Shown one piece after another: positions 34,113-43,088 of a DNA stretch of 64,000 bases. Every line of letters starts with the position of its first letter. Position 1 is the first letter of the stretch. Both the position numbers and the translations under genes were made by a program. Source of the stretch: Methanomicrobiales archaeon (lineage in GTDB: Archaea > Halobacteriota > Methanomicrobia > Methanomicrobiales > Methanospirillaceae). The stretch spans positions 98,601-162,600 of the forward strand of contig JALHCK010000003.1 of assembly GCA_022841205.1 (NCBI GenBank), read 5' to 3'. The notes below the pieces were generated by a model. That model had not been told where the DNA came from. It saw only the letters and a list, made by a program, of their open reading frames with translations, and searched no databases.

Positions 34113-34961
34113 ATGAAAAGATATCGGGTTATCTTCGTTCCCCTCGCACTGGTGCTCCTCCTCTTCTCCGCAGGCTGCCTGCAGGAGCATTCCCCGGGCT
34201 CTCCTGCCGGGCTCTCGCCGGCCAAAGGCCACGATATGATGCTCCACCTCCTCAGGAATGTGACGGAGGCCGTCCAGGAAAATCTTTCCGCACTCGATGC
34301 CGCGACATCTGGTGCAGCTGAGGTTTTCAGGACGACCGGCATCTCCGGTCCTGCCGCGGATACGGTGCTCGCGAAAGTGGCTGCATCTCATCCCGCGGTC
34401 ATAAACGTGATCGCTTATGACCAGAACGGCACCGTGTCCGCTGCAGAGCCAGGCAGTGCAAAATTCCTGCTCGGCACAAACCTGTCCGGGTACGGGGACG
34501 TGCAAAAGGCCTTAACAACGAGACAACCTCTCATGAGCAAACTCGTTGGAATTGCCCAGGGAGTGGATGGCGTGGTAATCGCACGGCCTGTCTTCTCATC
34601 CAGCGAAGAGTTTACCGGCGTATGCAGCATGGGCTTTTCGCCCGATACCCTTGTCAGGCCCATCGCGGAAGCTGCATCGTCCGGGACACCCTGCACTTTC
34701 ATGGTCGTGGAGCCCGGCGGAATGGTCCTGTATGACCCCGACCCCGCCGAGGTCGGGCGCGAAACTTTCAACGAGACGCTCTATGGAGGATCCCCCGAAT
34801 TCCTCGATCTTGTCCGCCATTACACCGCAAACCGCACGGGCTACCACACTTACTCGTTTTACCGAACCGGGTTTGGCGAGGTCGTCTCAAAGGAGACTTT
34901 CTGGGACACGGTGGAGCTCCATGGGATGGAGTGGCGGGTGCTCGTTACCAGGGAGCAGTGA
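34113..34961 (+). CDS. Cache-like sensor lipoprotein
   Basis: 282 residues. The N-terminus has a signal peptide ending in the lipobox FSAGC, with Cys at about residue 22 as the predicted lipid attachment site. The mature part looks like a PDC/dCache extracellular sensor fold: ASHPAVINVIAYDQNGTV, LSGYGDVQKALTTRQPLMSK, VIARPVFSSSEEFTGVCSMGF, FMVVEPGGMVLYDPDPAEVG and MEWRVLVTRE. Unlike chemoreceptors, it has no C-terminal membrane or signalling domain, so it would need a partner. No two-component genes are adjacent. Confidence 0.75.
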   Translation: MKRYRVIFVPLALVLLLFSAGCLQEHSPGSPAGLSPAKGHDMMLHLLRNVTEAVQENLSALDAATSGAAEVFRTTGISGPAADTVLAKVAASHPAVINVIAYDQNGTVSAAEPGSAKFLLGTNLSGYGDVQKALTTRQPLMSKLVGIAQGVDGVVIARPVFSSSEEFTGVCSMGFSPDTLVRPIAEAASSGTPCTFMVVEPGGMVLYDPDPAEVGRETFNETLYGGSPEFLDLVRHYTANRTGYHTYSFYRTGFGEVVSKETFWDTVELHGMEWRVLVTREQ

Positions 34962-35100
34962 GGGGCACCCGGGCCATTTTTTACTATGAAAACCGCATCC
35001 GCGGTTTTCCATTTTGCATGCTTGTGTCCCGATGAACCATGCAACTTTTAAAAAAAGACGCGAAAAGGCTGTCTTTGGGAAAAACCCCATGCCTGTGTCT

Positions 35101-35298
35101 TTACCGTTCCGCCCAGGTAAAATACCAGCTCCCATCCTCCCGTATGAGCGGCACCTGGTCGTGATGGACCCGTGGGTAGAGGAGGAACACCGCCCGGCAC
35201 CGGTGATAATGGCACTCCCATAAGCCCTTCTCGTTTATCCGTGTCACCAGTGCCGATTTGCAGACCGGGCAGCAGACGAGTGGCGGGTCATCGTGCAT
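35101..35298 (-). CDS. Small putative zinc-binding protein
   Basis: 65 residues (MHDDPPLVCCPVCKSALV). It contains a CCPVC group, then WECHYHRCRAVF about 18 residues later, giving four or more potential Cys/His zinc ligands, and a hydrophobic YPRVHHDQVPLI segment. The arrangement looks like a degenerate zinc ribbon. No strong promoter or ribosome-binding site is visible, and I know no matching family, so chance translation remains possible. Confidence 0.45.
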   Translation of the reverse strand: MHDDPPLVCCPVCKSALVTRINEKGLWECHYHRCRAVFLLYPRVHHDQVPLIREDGSWYFTWAER

Positions 35299-35628
35299 GC
35301 CAGAGACGGTAGCTGCTTCATGACAACAAGATCGCCCGGGTGGGGAGTGAAAGTGCGAGGCTTGCCCCTTTCATTTCCCAGTCCTGGTCCTCCACTTATC
35401 AGCCCCGTTATGTCCGCGCCTCTTTCCGGCCATTTCCGCAATGCATAAGGTATGCATGGCGGGATCACTCATGCCGGCATTCACACCCCCTGTGCCGCGT
35501 GAAGGGGGCGAGTCCCTTTTTTTCCGGATGACAACTGCGTCCGGGACATTCGTGGCGGACCCCAAAAAAACGTTAAACTGATACAACCTTGGAGCGAACA
35601 ATGTTTCATAACTGCAGGAGAGAAGAAA
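35299..35628. other. 330-bp gap before the flavin reductase gene
   Basis: No gene recognised. The last 70 bases carry an A/T-rich element (CAAAAAAACGTTAAACTG near 35563-35580) and a GGAGAG site just ahead of the ATG at 35629, likely promoter and ribosome-binding signals. Confidence 0.4.
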
Positions 35629-36189
35629 ATGGAAAAGATAAGGCTTGGCCCGATGCCGTATATGAGCGTCATGCCCACGGTGCTCGTGGGTGCAGATGTC
35701 ATGGGAAAGCCCAATTACATGGTCGCTGCCTGGGCAACAGTGGCATGCATGGCGCCGCCGATGGTATGCGTTGCGATCAACAAGGGGAGGTATACCTGGA
35801 AGGGGATCGAGGAGAACCGGACCTTTTCGCTGAACGTGCCATCGGTATCCCAGGCAGTCGAGACTGACCACTGCGGCCTTGTTTCCGGCGCACGGGAGGA
35901 TAAGTCAGGAGTGTTCACATCGATGTACGGGATACTCGGGACAGCACCGATGGCCGCGGAGTGCCCGGTCAGCATCGAGTGCGAGCTGTTCGAATCCGTT
36001 GACTGCGGAAGCCACCTGCTGGTCATCGGGAAGATCGCGGAGATCCACGCCATGAAGTCCTGCGTGACCGATGGAAAACCGGACATCCGGAAGATCGACC
36101 CGATCATCTACGCCCAGAGCACTTACTACCGGGTGGGGGACAGGACAGGAGAGGCGTTTTCGGCCGGAAAGAAGTACCGGAAGAGGTGA
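35629..36189 (+). CDS. Flavin reductase family protein
   Basis: 186 residues of the FMN-binding split-barrel type. The pattern MPTVLVGADVMGKPNYMVAAWA, followed by PPMVCVAINKGRYTW and the segment SFSLN-like TFSLNVPS, matches archaeal flavoredoxin/flavin reductase proteins. It probably binds FMN and transfers electrons from NAD(P)H or F420-type donors, but the donor is not evident. A GGAGAG site precedes the ATG. It is monocistronic in appearance. Confidence 0.85.
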   Translation: MEKIRLGPMPYMSVMPTVLVGADVMGKPNYMVAAWATVACMAPPMVCVAINKGRYTWKGIEENRTFSLNVPSVSQAVETDHCGLVSGAREDKSGVFTSMYGILGTAPMAAECPVSIECELFESVDCGSHLLVIGKIAEIHAMKSCVTDGKPDIRKIDPIIYAQSTYYRVGDRTGEAFSAGKKYRKR

Positions 36190-36366
36190 TTCGCGGCCTG
36201 GCCGAGAGCAGGAGAGTCCGGGACTGCCTGGCAGGACAGAAAATAACGAAGAAAAACTCCTGCCCTCCCCTGTTCTCCCTGTCAAACATCCACCGGCCCT
36301 GAAGAACCGGGTGAACATCGCCCCGGTTCGCTGGGACATTTCTTATCTGCCCTTACTTTCAAATGA

Positions 36367-37716
36367 ATGATCATGGATGTGGAGGAATATGCCCGTCGCC
36401 ATCTCCGTGCCGGGGAAGGAGATGATGCGATCGAGCGGGAACTGGCAGGCATTATCCGTTCTTATAAACCCGATGAACCGGAGGAGTACGCCCGGTCGTT
36501 TGCCCGGGCTGTCATCGCCGAAGTGCGAAACACTGAAGGACTTTCCGGCGACTTTTCCTCCTGTCTCCCCTCGCGGGTGAAGATGGGGGAGTTCGGGGTG
36601 GGTTCCCGCGGATCGGGCGATTTCTTTGTCCACCGCCAGATCGCCCGGATCATCGGGAAGACCGGGGCATCCGTCGGAGTGGACGAGCTTGATGATGCCG
36701 GTGCCGTTGCCCTGGCATCTGGCGGGAATGGTCCGCGGTTCGTGGTCTGCTCGGTGGATGGCATGCACTCAAGGCTCTCCGGTTTCCCCTTCCTTGCCGG
36801 GTTCCATGTCACGCGGGCCACGCTCCGGGATGTATACGTGATGGGCGCAAAGCCGATCATGCTCTTTTCGGACATACACGTTGCCGATGACGGGGACGTG
36901 GCAAAGATCTTCGATTACACGGCCGGGGTCTGCACCGTGGGGGAGCTCATGGGCGTCCCTCTTGTCGCTGGCTCAACGCTTCGCATCGGCGGGGACATGG
37001 TGCTTGGTGACCGGCTCACCGGCTGCGTCGGATCGGTAGGCCTTTCACGCCACCTGACGGCACGGAGGATGACCTGCCCCGGAGATGTTGTCCTCATGAC
37101 TGAAGGGGCCGGCGGCGGGACCATCGCCACCACCGCGCTCTATTCAGGCTACCCCGAAGTCGTAGAGGAGACCATAAACCTCGATTTCCTCCGGGCGGTC
37201 GATGCCCTCATAGAAAGCCCGGCAATAGAGCTGGTCCATTCGATGACCGACGTGACCAACGGGGGACTGCGTGGGGATGCCCACGAGATGGCACAGACTG
37301 CCGGCTGCCGTATCCTGGTGGAACAGGACCGGGTGGCAGACCTTGTCTGCCCCGGAGTCCGCGGGATGCTCGAGGAACTGGAGATAGACTACCTCGGGGT
37401 CTCTCTCGATGCCCTGCTCCTCACCCTGCCCCCCGGTGCCGCAGGCGAGGTCTCTTCAGTGGTCAGGTCGGCCGGGGTTGCCATCCGGGAGATCGGGCGG
37501 GTGGAAGCCGGGCCTCCCGGGGCATTCCTGGTGGTGGACGGAAAAGAACAGGCATTCATCCCCCGGTTCCGCGAATCGGCATACACCCCGGTAAAAAAGG
37601 TGGCAGACCGGCTCCCGCGGGACAAGGAAGCCATGCAGGAGGCCGTGCTAAGGGCTGCCGATGCAGCGGTGGCAAAAAAGGCCCGGGTCGTGGACCGGCT
37701 CCGGCCCCGGACCTGA
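36367..37716 (+). CDS. AIR synthase-related (PurM/HypE-like) protein
   Basis: 449 residues (alternative start 36373). An N-terminal helical extension of about 80 residues precedes a PurM-like ATP-binding fold: GVDELDDAGAVAL, VVCSVDGMHSRLSGFPF, VTRATLRDVYVMGAKPIMLFSD, and MTEGAGGGTIATTAL, with the late MTDVTNGGLRGDAHEMA typical of the HypE/SelD/PurM superfamily. The family includes methanogenesis-marker-like proteins, but this one is longer. It likely binds ATP and phosphorylates or dehydrates an unknown substrate. No maturation genes are adjacent. Confidence 0.75.
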   Translation: MIMDVEEYARRHLRAGEGDDAIERELAGIIRSYKPDEPEEYARSFARAVIAEVRNTEGLSGDFSSCLPSRVKMGEFGVGSRGSGDFFVHRQIARIIGKTGASVGVDELDDAGAVALASGGNGPRFVVCSVDGMHSRLSGFPFLAGFHVTRATLRDVYVMGAKPIMLFSDIHVADDGDVAKIFDYTAGVCTVGELMGVPLVAGSTLRIGGDMVLGDRLTGCVGSVGLSRHLTARRMTCPGDVVLMTEGAGGGTIATTALYSGYPEVVEETINLDFLRAVDALIESPAIELVHSMTDVTNGGLRGDAHEMAQTAGCRILVEQDRVADLVCPGVRGMLEELEIDYLGVSLDALLLTLPPGAAGEVSSVVRSAGVAIREIGRVEAGPPGAFLVVDGKEQAFIPRFRESAYTPVKKVADRLPRDKEAMQEAVLRAADAAVAKKARVVDRLRPRT

Positions 37717-37718
37717 AC

Positions 37719-38444
37719 CTATTCCGGCTTTACACCCCGGGCAAGGATGTTATAGGCAAGGCGGGGGACTTTCTCCTCGACGAAGGGCTCGATCCTCTTT
37801 GCGATGCCAAAGAGCGGATCGGCAAGGTTGAGATGGGCAAAAGAACATCTCCTGACCTGTACTGCATCAAACCCGGCACACTCGAAGAGGTCGCGGATCT
37901 CGCCATCGGTATAGTAGTTTTCTCCAAACGATCCCATCCCGATCCTTCGGACCTTCATGGCCTCGGCCATGCCGTAAATTGCAGGAAGGCCGGACGTGAA
38001 GAGGTTCCTGCCAAGCGTGCAGACAGCGATTACCCCGCCGGGCCGGAGCACCCGGCAGGCCTCGGAAAGCATATGCTCCGGTCTCCTGACATAGCTGAAG
38101 GCGAGCAGGCTCGTGACGGCATCAAAACACCCGTCCCGGAACGGCAGCACTTCTGCATTTCCCCACGTGACCTCACTCTCGCGGCACCTTGATTGTGCCC
38201 GAAGGGCCATGCCCCGGGACAGGTCAAGGCCTACTCCACACCCGCCACGCCGTTCGCAGGCGCTGAGGAAAAGGCCTGTCCCGCACCCGAGATCGAGGAC
38301 CCTTCCCGGGATGGGGATACAGTCCATCACGTGACCTGCAATGTGGTCATAGTAAAACCGCCCCCGGTTCCTGTTGTAACGGTTGTCGTAGATATCCGCC
38401 ACATCATCGTAGTGCTGCCTGACTTTCTCGAGCGATTCACTCAT
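37719..38444 (-). CDS. Class I SAM-dependent methyltransferase
   Basis: 241 residues. The SAM-binding motif I is VLDLGCGTGLFLSA, motif II follows as CGVGLDLSRGMALRAQ, and the post-motif FRDGCFDAVTSLLAFSYVRRPE is of the UbiE/small-molecule type. A substrate cannot be named. Its ATG overlaps the stop of the RFC-like gene by four bases, so it is the last gene of the long minus-strand block. It is convergent with the PurM-like gene with 2 nt between stops. Confidence 0.85.
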   Translation of the reverse strand: MSESLEKVRQHYDDVADIYDNRYNRNRGRFYYDHIAGHVMDCIPIPGRVLDLGCGTGLFLSACERRGGCGVGLDLSRGMALRAQSRCRESEVTWGNAEVLPFRDGCFDAVTSLLAFSYVRRPEHMLSEACRVLRPGGVIAVCTLGRNLFTSGLPAIYGMAEAMKVRRIGMGSFGENYYTDGEIRDLFECAGFDAVQVRRCSFAHLNLADPLFGIAKRIEPFVEEKVPRLAYNILARGVKPE

Positions 38445-39439
38445 CCGAAGATCTCCTGTGCGATCCTTGCCGCCATGGCATTCAGCTGGATATACTCATT
38501 GTTGCACCGTGTCAGCCTATAATCTGTTTCGGCAAGGATGGATATGAGGCGGGGGTCATTGTAACCCTTCCTTACAGCGGCGTGAAACTCCGACATGACC
38601 TCCCCGGAGGTGAGGCCGTACTCGATCATCATGGCTTCGAACTTCCTGATCGCAGACGGGAGATCGGCACCGGCAATGGCCGAGAGTGCCGCACCGGCGA
38701 TCATGGACGCCTCGGTATGAGACCAGCCAACAAGCCCGGATGCGTCGTCTGCACCTGCCCGGACCTGCAGCAGCATTATCGCCTTTCGAAGGTCTCCTCC
38801 CGCCGCCCGGACGATCAGGTCGAGTTCATCGGCGGAGATGCCCCGTCCGGCAGGACACTCGTGGCCAAGGATATACTGCAGGTGTCCTTCGATCGCCCCG
38901 GCGCTCAGGGGAGCGAAGAAGAAGGGAAGACACCGCGAGCTGATAGCAGGGATGATCCCTGACGAGCGGGTGGTCACGTATACGAACCGGCATGTCCTGC
39001 TGTATCGCTCCATGATCCTTCGAAGCGCCTGCTGCGCATCCCGGGTGAGGGCGGATGCCCCTTCAAAGATCACGATGCGGAACTCTGCGTCGAGCGGGCG
39101 GACGGAAGCGTACCACCGGGTGATGTTCTTGAAGTTGGAGAGCAGGCTCTCCTCTTTCCGGTAGATATGGGCATACCGTTCGTTGCCTTCAAGATACCTC
39201 TTTCCCTGCTCAAACAGGTCCGTGGCCTGGATGACGGTGGTGTTCTCGCCTGCCCGTTCGCCAAAGAGTTCCCTTGCGAGGCATTCTACCGCCACGCTCT
39301 TTCCGGTTCCTGCCGGGCCGGTGACGAGCAGGTGGGGGAGCGACCCGGATCGTGCAGCGCCCCTGATCATTGAGACAGCCTTGTCCTGGCCGATGATCTG
39401 TTCGAAGGTTGCCGGCCGGTATTTCTCAATCCAGAGCAT
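38441..39439 (-). CDS. Second RFC small-subunit-like protein with degenerate Walker B
   Basis: 332 residues from the ATG at 39439 (MLWIEKYRPATFEQIIGQ); a longer frame upstream lies inside the previous gene. Walker A GPAGTGKS is intact and the SRC motif (SSRCLPF) that donates the arginine finger is kept. Walker B is degenerate: where the RfcS gene at 47789 has DEAD this has EGAS, and the sensor-1 Asn is replaced by Thr (VTTRSSG). It should bind but not hydrolyse ATP well. Methanosarcina and haloarchaea are known to have two different small RFC subunits. It overlaps the phosphopantoate ligase by 14 bp. Confidence 0.85.
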   Translation of the reverse strand: MLWIEKYRPATFEQIIGQDKAVSMIRGAARSGSLPHLLVTGPAGTGKSVAVECLARELFGERAGENTTVIQATDLFEQGKRYLEGNERYAHIYRKEESLLSNFKNITRWYASVRPLDAEFRIVIFEGASALTRDAQQALRRIMERYSRTCRFVYVTTRSSGIIPAISSRCLPFFFAPLSAGAIEGHLQYILGHECPAGRGISADELDLIVRAAGGDLRKAIMLLQVRAGADDASGLVGWSHTEASMIAGAALSAIAGADLPSAIRKFEAMMIEYGLTSGEVMSEFHAAVRKGYNDPRLISILAETDYRLTRCNNEYIQLNAMAARIAQEIFG

Positions 39440-40157
39440 GTTCGAGCCTCCGTATGATTTCGCAGACAGCCTCCCGCAGCAGTTCCCGGTTGTCGAACCT
39501 CGCGGAGAGGGCCAGTGCCTCCTCCCGGTCAAGCTCCCGGCAGAACCGGGTGATGGCGGGAAGGGCCCGGGTCAGTTCGTCAACGATGGTAAGGTCCGCA
39601 CTCCGGGCTGTACGGGAGAGCGGGTTGAGATCGATTGCAATCACCGTCTTTTTCATGGCGCACAGCGCCTGGCAGCGGTCGCCGTCCTCGAGCGGGACCA
39701 GCACCACGTCTGCAGTCCCAATCCCGTCCTTCAGGCAGAGTGCCCGGTCATGGGAAAGGGGCAGCAGGCGTTCCGGCACGCCGGACAGCACCCGGACCCC
39801 GTGATCTTCGAGGAGCCGGGTTATCTTCTCCACGCGCCCGGCAGTCCGGTGGAAGAGGTTGACCTCCACGGCCGCACCGGATGCGTCCTGGAGATCGGCG
39901 AGAAGCCCGGCAGCAAGCGCCGCGGTATTTCCGTTCACCGAGATGACTGGGTGTGATGCCGGGAGGAGAAGGGCGGCAGCAATCCGTTCGGCAGAAAGGG
40001 CTGCCGGGCTTGTCTTTTCACCGATGAGATAGTCGAATGCTTCGCCCCGTCCGTGGGCAGCGAGGCCTTCGGGCACGACAATTCCTTCGCGTGCGCACCG
40101 GGCAAGGTGTTCCCTTGCAACAAGGGAACGGTAGCGGGGGTGATCTTCCGGGATCAC
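39426..40157 (-). CDS. 4-phosphopantoate-beta-alanine ligase
   Basis: 243 residues from the GTG at 40157, which overlaps the pantoate kinase TGA (GTGA); a much longer frame to 40310 lies within the kinase gene. VIPEDHPRYRSLVAREHLAR opens the COG1701 (DUF137) family; VISVNGNTAALAAGL, EVNLFHRTAGRVEKI and IAIDLNPLSRTARSADLTIVDELTRA complete it. The enzyme joins 4-phosphopantoate with beta-alanine using ATP, replacing the bacterial pantothenate synthetase/pantothenate kinase order. It is translationally coupled to the kinase that makes its substrate. Confidence 0.93.
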   Translation of the reverse strand: MIPEDHPRYRSLVAREHLARCAREGIVVPEGLAAHGRGEAFDYLIGEKTSPAALSAERIAAALLLPASHPVISVNGNTAALAAGLLADLQDASGAAVEVNLFHRTAGRVEKITRLLEDHGVRVLSGVPERLLPLSHDRALCLKDGIGTADVVLVPLEDGDRCQALCAMKKTVIAIDLNPLSRTARSADLTIVDELTRALPAITRFCRELDREEALALSARFDNRELLREAVCEIIRRLEHALD

Positions 40158-41068
40158 CGTTGCACCCCGGTGATCCTTGCTCCCGAGTCCGCCATGTGGA
40201 GTTCGAATACTTCCCCGTGAGCGGAAAGGATTTCCAACGCTTCTTTTCCCAGCGCAAATACACCGTTTCCAAGCATGGTCATGCTTGCAGGAACACCCTC
40301 CCGGTCGCACTCCGCGAGAGCTTCGCGGACAGGTGGGGTCATGAGGCCGCTTGCCTCGGCAAATAGCCGGGATAACCTGAAGAACGCTTCAGGAGTATCG
40401 GGGCGCTTTCCCGGGTAGGCAGCCGAGATCCGTTCCAGTGCATCCGGTGATCCGAGGATCCCGGGTGAGAACATGGGGCCGAAATTCACCGCGTACACCA
40501 GACCTGCAACATCGAAATAACGGATGATCTCTGCTCCCGGCCCGGCCCCGGTCCGGTAGTCCCGCCCGCCGCCCTGGCAGGCAGCGACATCTCCTAGTCC
40601 CGTATGGTGCAGGATCTCCGCTTCATGGGCGAGCGCCGTCAATTCCCGGGTTGAAAGGCCGGTATCGCAGAGGGTATTGATGGCGCAGGCGGAAGCCATC
40701 AGTGCCGCCGCAGAGAGGCCGAACCCGGCCCCGATGGGAAGCGTGCAGCTCGTCTGTATCCGGACGCTGCAGGGGAACTTTCCGGCAAGCCAGGACAGGG
40801 GGGGCGCATCGGAGAGCTCCTCGATAATATTCCCGCTTGCGGAAAACCTCCGTGCACAGATGGACGGCTCGTCGGAAAACGATACCCTGGCCGATACCCC
40901 CTCCCTGGTCACGATCCCTGCCCCGGTGCTCCCGGACGCGGAGGGATCAGGCCCGATGACCGGGAGGAAGTATCCCGAGAGATGTCCCGGGCAGTACGCG
41001 GTTACCGACTTGATATGTCCCTCCCTCTCCGCTGTGCTCCCCCGGGCCGGGCGCTGCAGGTCTTCCAT
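40154..41068 (-). CDS. Pantoate kinase (GHMP family)
   Basis: 304 residues from the ATG at 41068, 2 nt after the CoaBC stop. The GHMP phosphate-binding loop LPIGAGFGLSAAALMA is clear, the N-terminal region has the AYCPGHLSGYF start of the family, and GLGDVAACQGGG lies later. Pantoate kinase makes 4-phosphopantoate for the archaeal CoA pathway. It is flanked by the enzymes for the next step (phosphopantoate ligase) and for later steps (CoaBC), which supports the assignment over other GHMP kinases. Confidence 0.92.
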   Translation of the reverse strand: MEDLQRPARGSTAEREGHIKSVTAYCPGHLSGYFLPVIGPDPSASGSTGAGIVTREGVSARVSFSDEPSICARRFSASGNIIEELSDAPPLSWLAGKFPCSVRIQTSCTLPIGAGFGLSAAALMASACAINTLCDTGLSTRELTALAHEAEILHHTGLGDVAACQGGGRDYRTGAGPGAEIIRYFDVAGLVYAVNFGPMFSPGILGSPDALERISAAYPGKRPDTPEAFFRLSRLFAEASGLMTPPVREALAECDREGVPASMTMLGNGVFALGKEALEILSAHGEVFELHMADSGARITGVQR

Positions 41069-41070
41069 TC

Positions 41071-42222
41071 CTACCGGGCATCCCCCTGCGCGAGGACCTG
41101 CTGCCATATTGCAGCCGCAAGATCTTCTTTGCTCCCTTCAACCGGGACCCGGGAATCCCTTCCAAGGATAACCGCCGATCCATGGGAAGATCCCATGCTC
41201 TCCGGTCCGTTCACCACCACCATGAGTGCACCCTTTGCAAGCAGTTCCCGGGCTGCCCCCTCCTCGTCCGACCCGAGCTTGAAGGCCACGGAAGGGATCC
41301 TGCAGCCGGTTATCACCTCGTCGAGCAGCTTCGGAAGGGGGTTCAGGGTGAGGGTGACCGGAGCCCCGCTCCGGATCTTTCCTGCATACTGGACGGGGGA
41401 GAAATCCGAGATCGCCGCCGCACTGATATACAGGTCGGGAGTCTCTTCCCGGCAGATCCGGAGGACTGCTTCCCGCATCTCCGATGCGCTGGTAACCGGG
41501 ACGTTATGCACGCACGAAACATGGTCACCGTGCACGACCGTCACTTCTGCCCCGAGGCGGAAGGCCTGGAGAGCAAGCTCTCTTCCCATCTGCCCTGATG
41601 AGCGGGTGGTAAGCACCCTGATGTCGTCGACTTGTTCCCGGCAGGGGCCGCTCGTGACCAGGACTTTTTTCCCGGCAAGCGGTCTTCCCATCAGGGCACG
41701 CTCGCAGTAAAGGACGATCTCTTCTGTCCCGGCAATCTTTGCCTTTCCCTCCTCTATCCGCGGAGGAACAACCTCAACGCCCCAGGATTCCAGCCGGGAA
41801 AGGCAGTCACGGACACCGGGATGGCGGAACATGCTGTGGTGCATGGCAGGCACAACGACGACCGGCATTCCCCTGCCAATCGCGGTGGTGGCAAAGGTGG
41901 TGACCGTGGTATCATCGATACCCCCGGCCATCTTGCAGAGGGTGTTTGCCGTGCAGGGGGCGACCAGGAGCAGGTCGGCAGTCCCCCCGTCACCGCAGAA
42001 GGCGACGTGTTCCACCCGGCCGGTGATGGCAACCACCGTCTCCTGCCCGGTTGCGCAGGTCAGGGCATCGGGATGGATGATGCAGGTGGCCGCACCACTC
42101 ATGACCGCGGTCACGCGGGCCCCCTTCCGCCGCAGGGCATGGATCAGCCGGATTGTCTCCACGGCGGCGATGCTGCCGGTCACCCCGATTACGATCTGCT
42201 TATCCCCAAGGCTCTCTCTCAA
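41071..42222 (-). CDS. coaBC: Phosphopantothenoylcysteine decarboxylase/phosphopantothenate-cysteine ligase
   Basis: 383 residues. The start is a TTG at 42222 that directly abuts the stop of the preceding gene; no ATG lies before the N-terminal FMN-binding motif IVIGVTGSIAAVETIRL. The CoaC half has the catalytic histidine region PAMHHSMFRHPGV, and LLVAPCTANTLCKMAGGIDD. The CoaB half has VLVTSGPCREQVDDIRVLTT and FKLGSDEEGAARELLAKG, using CTP in the known family. It precedes pantoate kinase and phosphopantoate ligase, giving three CoA genes in a row. Confidence 0.95.
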   Translation of the reverse strand: MRESLGDKQIVIGVTGSIAAVETIRLIHALRRKGARVTAVMSGAATCIIHPDALTCATGQETVVAITGRVEHVAFCGDGGTADLLLVAPCTANTLCKMAGGIDDTTVTTFATTAIGRGMPVVVVPAMHHSMFRHPGVRDCLSRLESWGVEVVPPRIEEGKAKIAGTEEIVLYCERALMGRPLAGKKVLVTSGPCREQVDDIRVLTTRSSGQMGRELALQAFRLGAEVTVVHGDHVSCVHNVPVTSASEMREAVLRICREETPDLYISAAAISDFSPVQYAGKIRSGAPVTLTLNPLPKLLDEVITGCRIPSVAFKLGSDEEGAARELLAKGALMVVVNGPESMGSSHGSAVILGRDSRVPVEGSKEDLAAAIWQQVLAQGDAR

Positions 42223-43086
42223 TCAGGCCACCTTCAGGTCAATGACATAGTGCCATGTGTGTGGTGCAACCTTTTTTATCCTCCGGATTCCGGTTTCGCA
42301 CAGCCATCCCCGGCAGGATTCAGGGATATCCGGAGGAGAGGACCCGGTGGCATGAAGGTGGATAGTCCCGCCGGCAACTACGTGATCTGCCACCGTATCG
42401 AGAAATGCGGGGGAATCGAAATGGCCCATGATGATCCGGTCGTACGACCCGGCAAGGAGATCGCGGCAGTCCCCGCATTCGGGTACCACGCGGGATGCCA
42501 CACGGTTCTCAAGGATGTTCCGGCAAAGGTAACCGTAGGCGACCGGGTTGAGCTCCATGGCGTGCACCTGCGCACCGGCAAGGGCTGCCGGGATGGAAAA
42601 GTAGCCGATCCCGGCAAACATGTCTGCGATCCGCTCCCCGCTCCCGGCAACCTTCATCATGCGTGTCCTCTCGGCACGGTTTCCCGGGGAAAACATCACC
42701 CGTGCCGGGTCAAACCAGAACGCCATCCCCATCTCCCGGTGGCAGACGTCTCCGGGCTCTCCCCTGAGCACCCGGACATCCGGGATTCGTTCAGCACCGC
42801 GGTATGACCGGACCCAGAGGATGGCTGACGGCTTTTTCCAGGCCTCGATCCGGTCGATCTCTTCGGGTGCAGGCTCCTTTCCCTGCAGGATGGCAATACT
42901 GCCGGCCATGAAAAAACCTCTCCCCCGGTAAACTTCTCTTGGAGGGATATCTGCATCCCATGGCTGGCCGTCCCGGACCGGCACATAGGCCGTCTCCCCG
43001 GAAACGTAGGGTCGGCGGTTCCAATCGACCCAGCCCGCATCATGGATCGACGGGAGCATCCTGACCGGGATCCGACGGCTTCGCAT
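42223..43086 (-). CDS. Trm5/Taw2-like tRNA methyltransferase family protein
   Basis: 287 residues from the ATG at 43086, 2 nt after the NMD3 stop; the longer frame to 43176 overlaps NMD3 too far. FWFDPARVMFSPGNRAERTRM is the typical Trm5/Tyw2 region that positions RNA and cofactor, followed by SAM motif I VADMFAGIGYFSIPAA (read MFAGIGYF) and AMELNPVAYGYLCRN. The family methylates G37 of tRNA or transfers the aminocarboxypropyl group in wyosine synthesis. The motif after the SAM site (MGHFDSPAF) is closer to the Tyw2/Taw2 type than to Trm5, so wyosine synthesis is my first choice. Confidence 0.8.
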   Translation of the reverse strand: MRSRRIPVRMLPSIHDAGWVDWNRRPYVSGETAYVPVRDGQPWDADIPPREVYRGRGFFMAGSIAILQGKEPAPEEIDRIEAWKKPSAILWVRSYRGAERIPDVRVLRGEPGDVCHREMGMAFWFDPARVMFSPGNRAERTRMMKVAGSGERIADMFAGIGYFSIPAALAGAQVHAMELNPVAYGYLCRNILENRVASRVVPECGDCRDLLAGSYDRIIMGHFDSPAFLDTVADHVVAGGTIHLHATGSSPPDIPESCRGWLCETGIRRIKKVAPHTWHYVIDLKVA

Positions 43087-43088
43087 GA

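Noticed and set aside
37719..37719. Idea that the whole accessory stretch 32-38 kb is a mobile island
   Set aside because: No integrase, transposase, terminal repeats or attachment duplication is visible, and base composition is not clearly different apart from one AT-rich gap.
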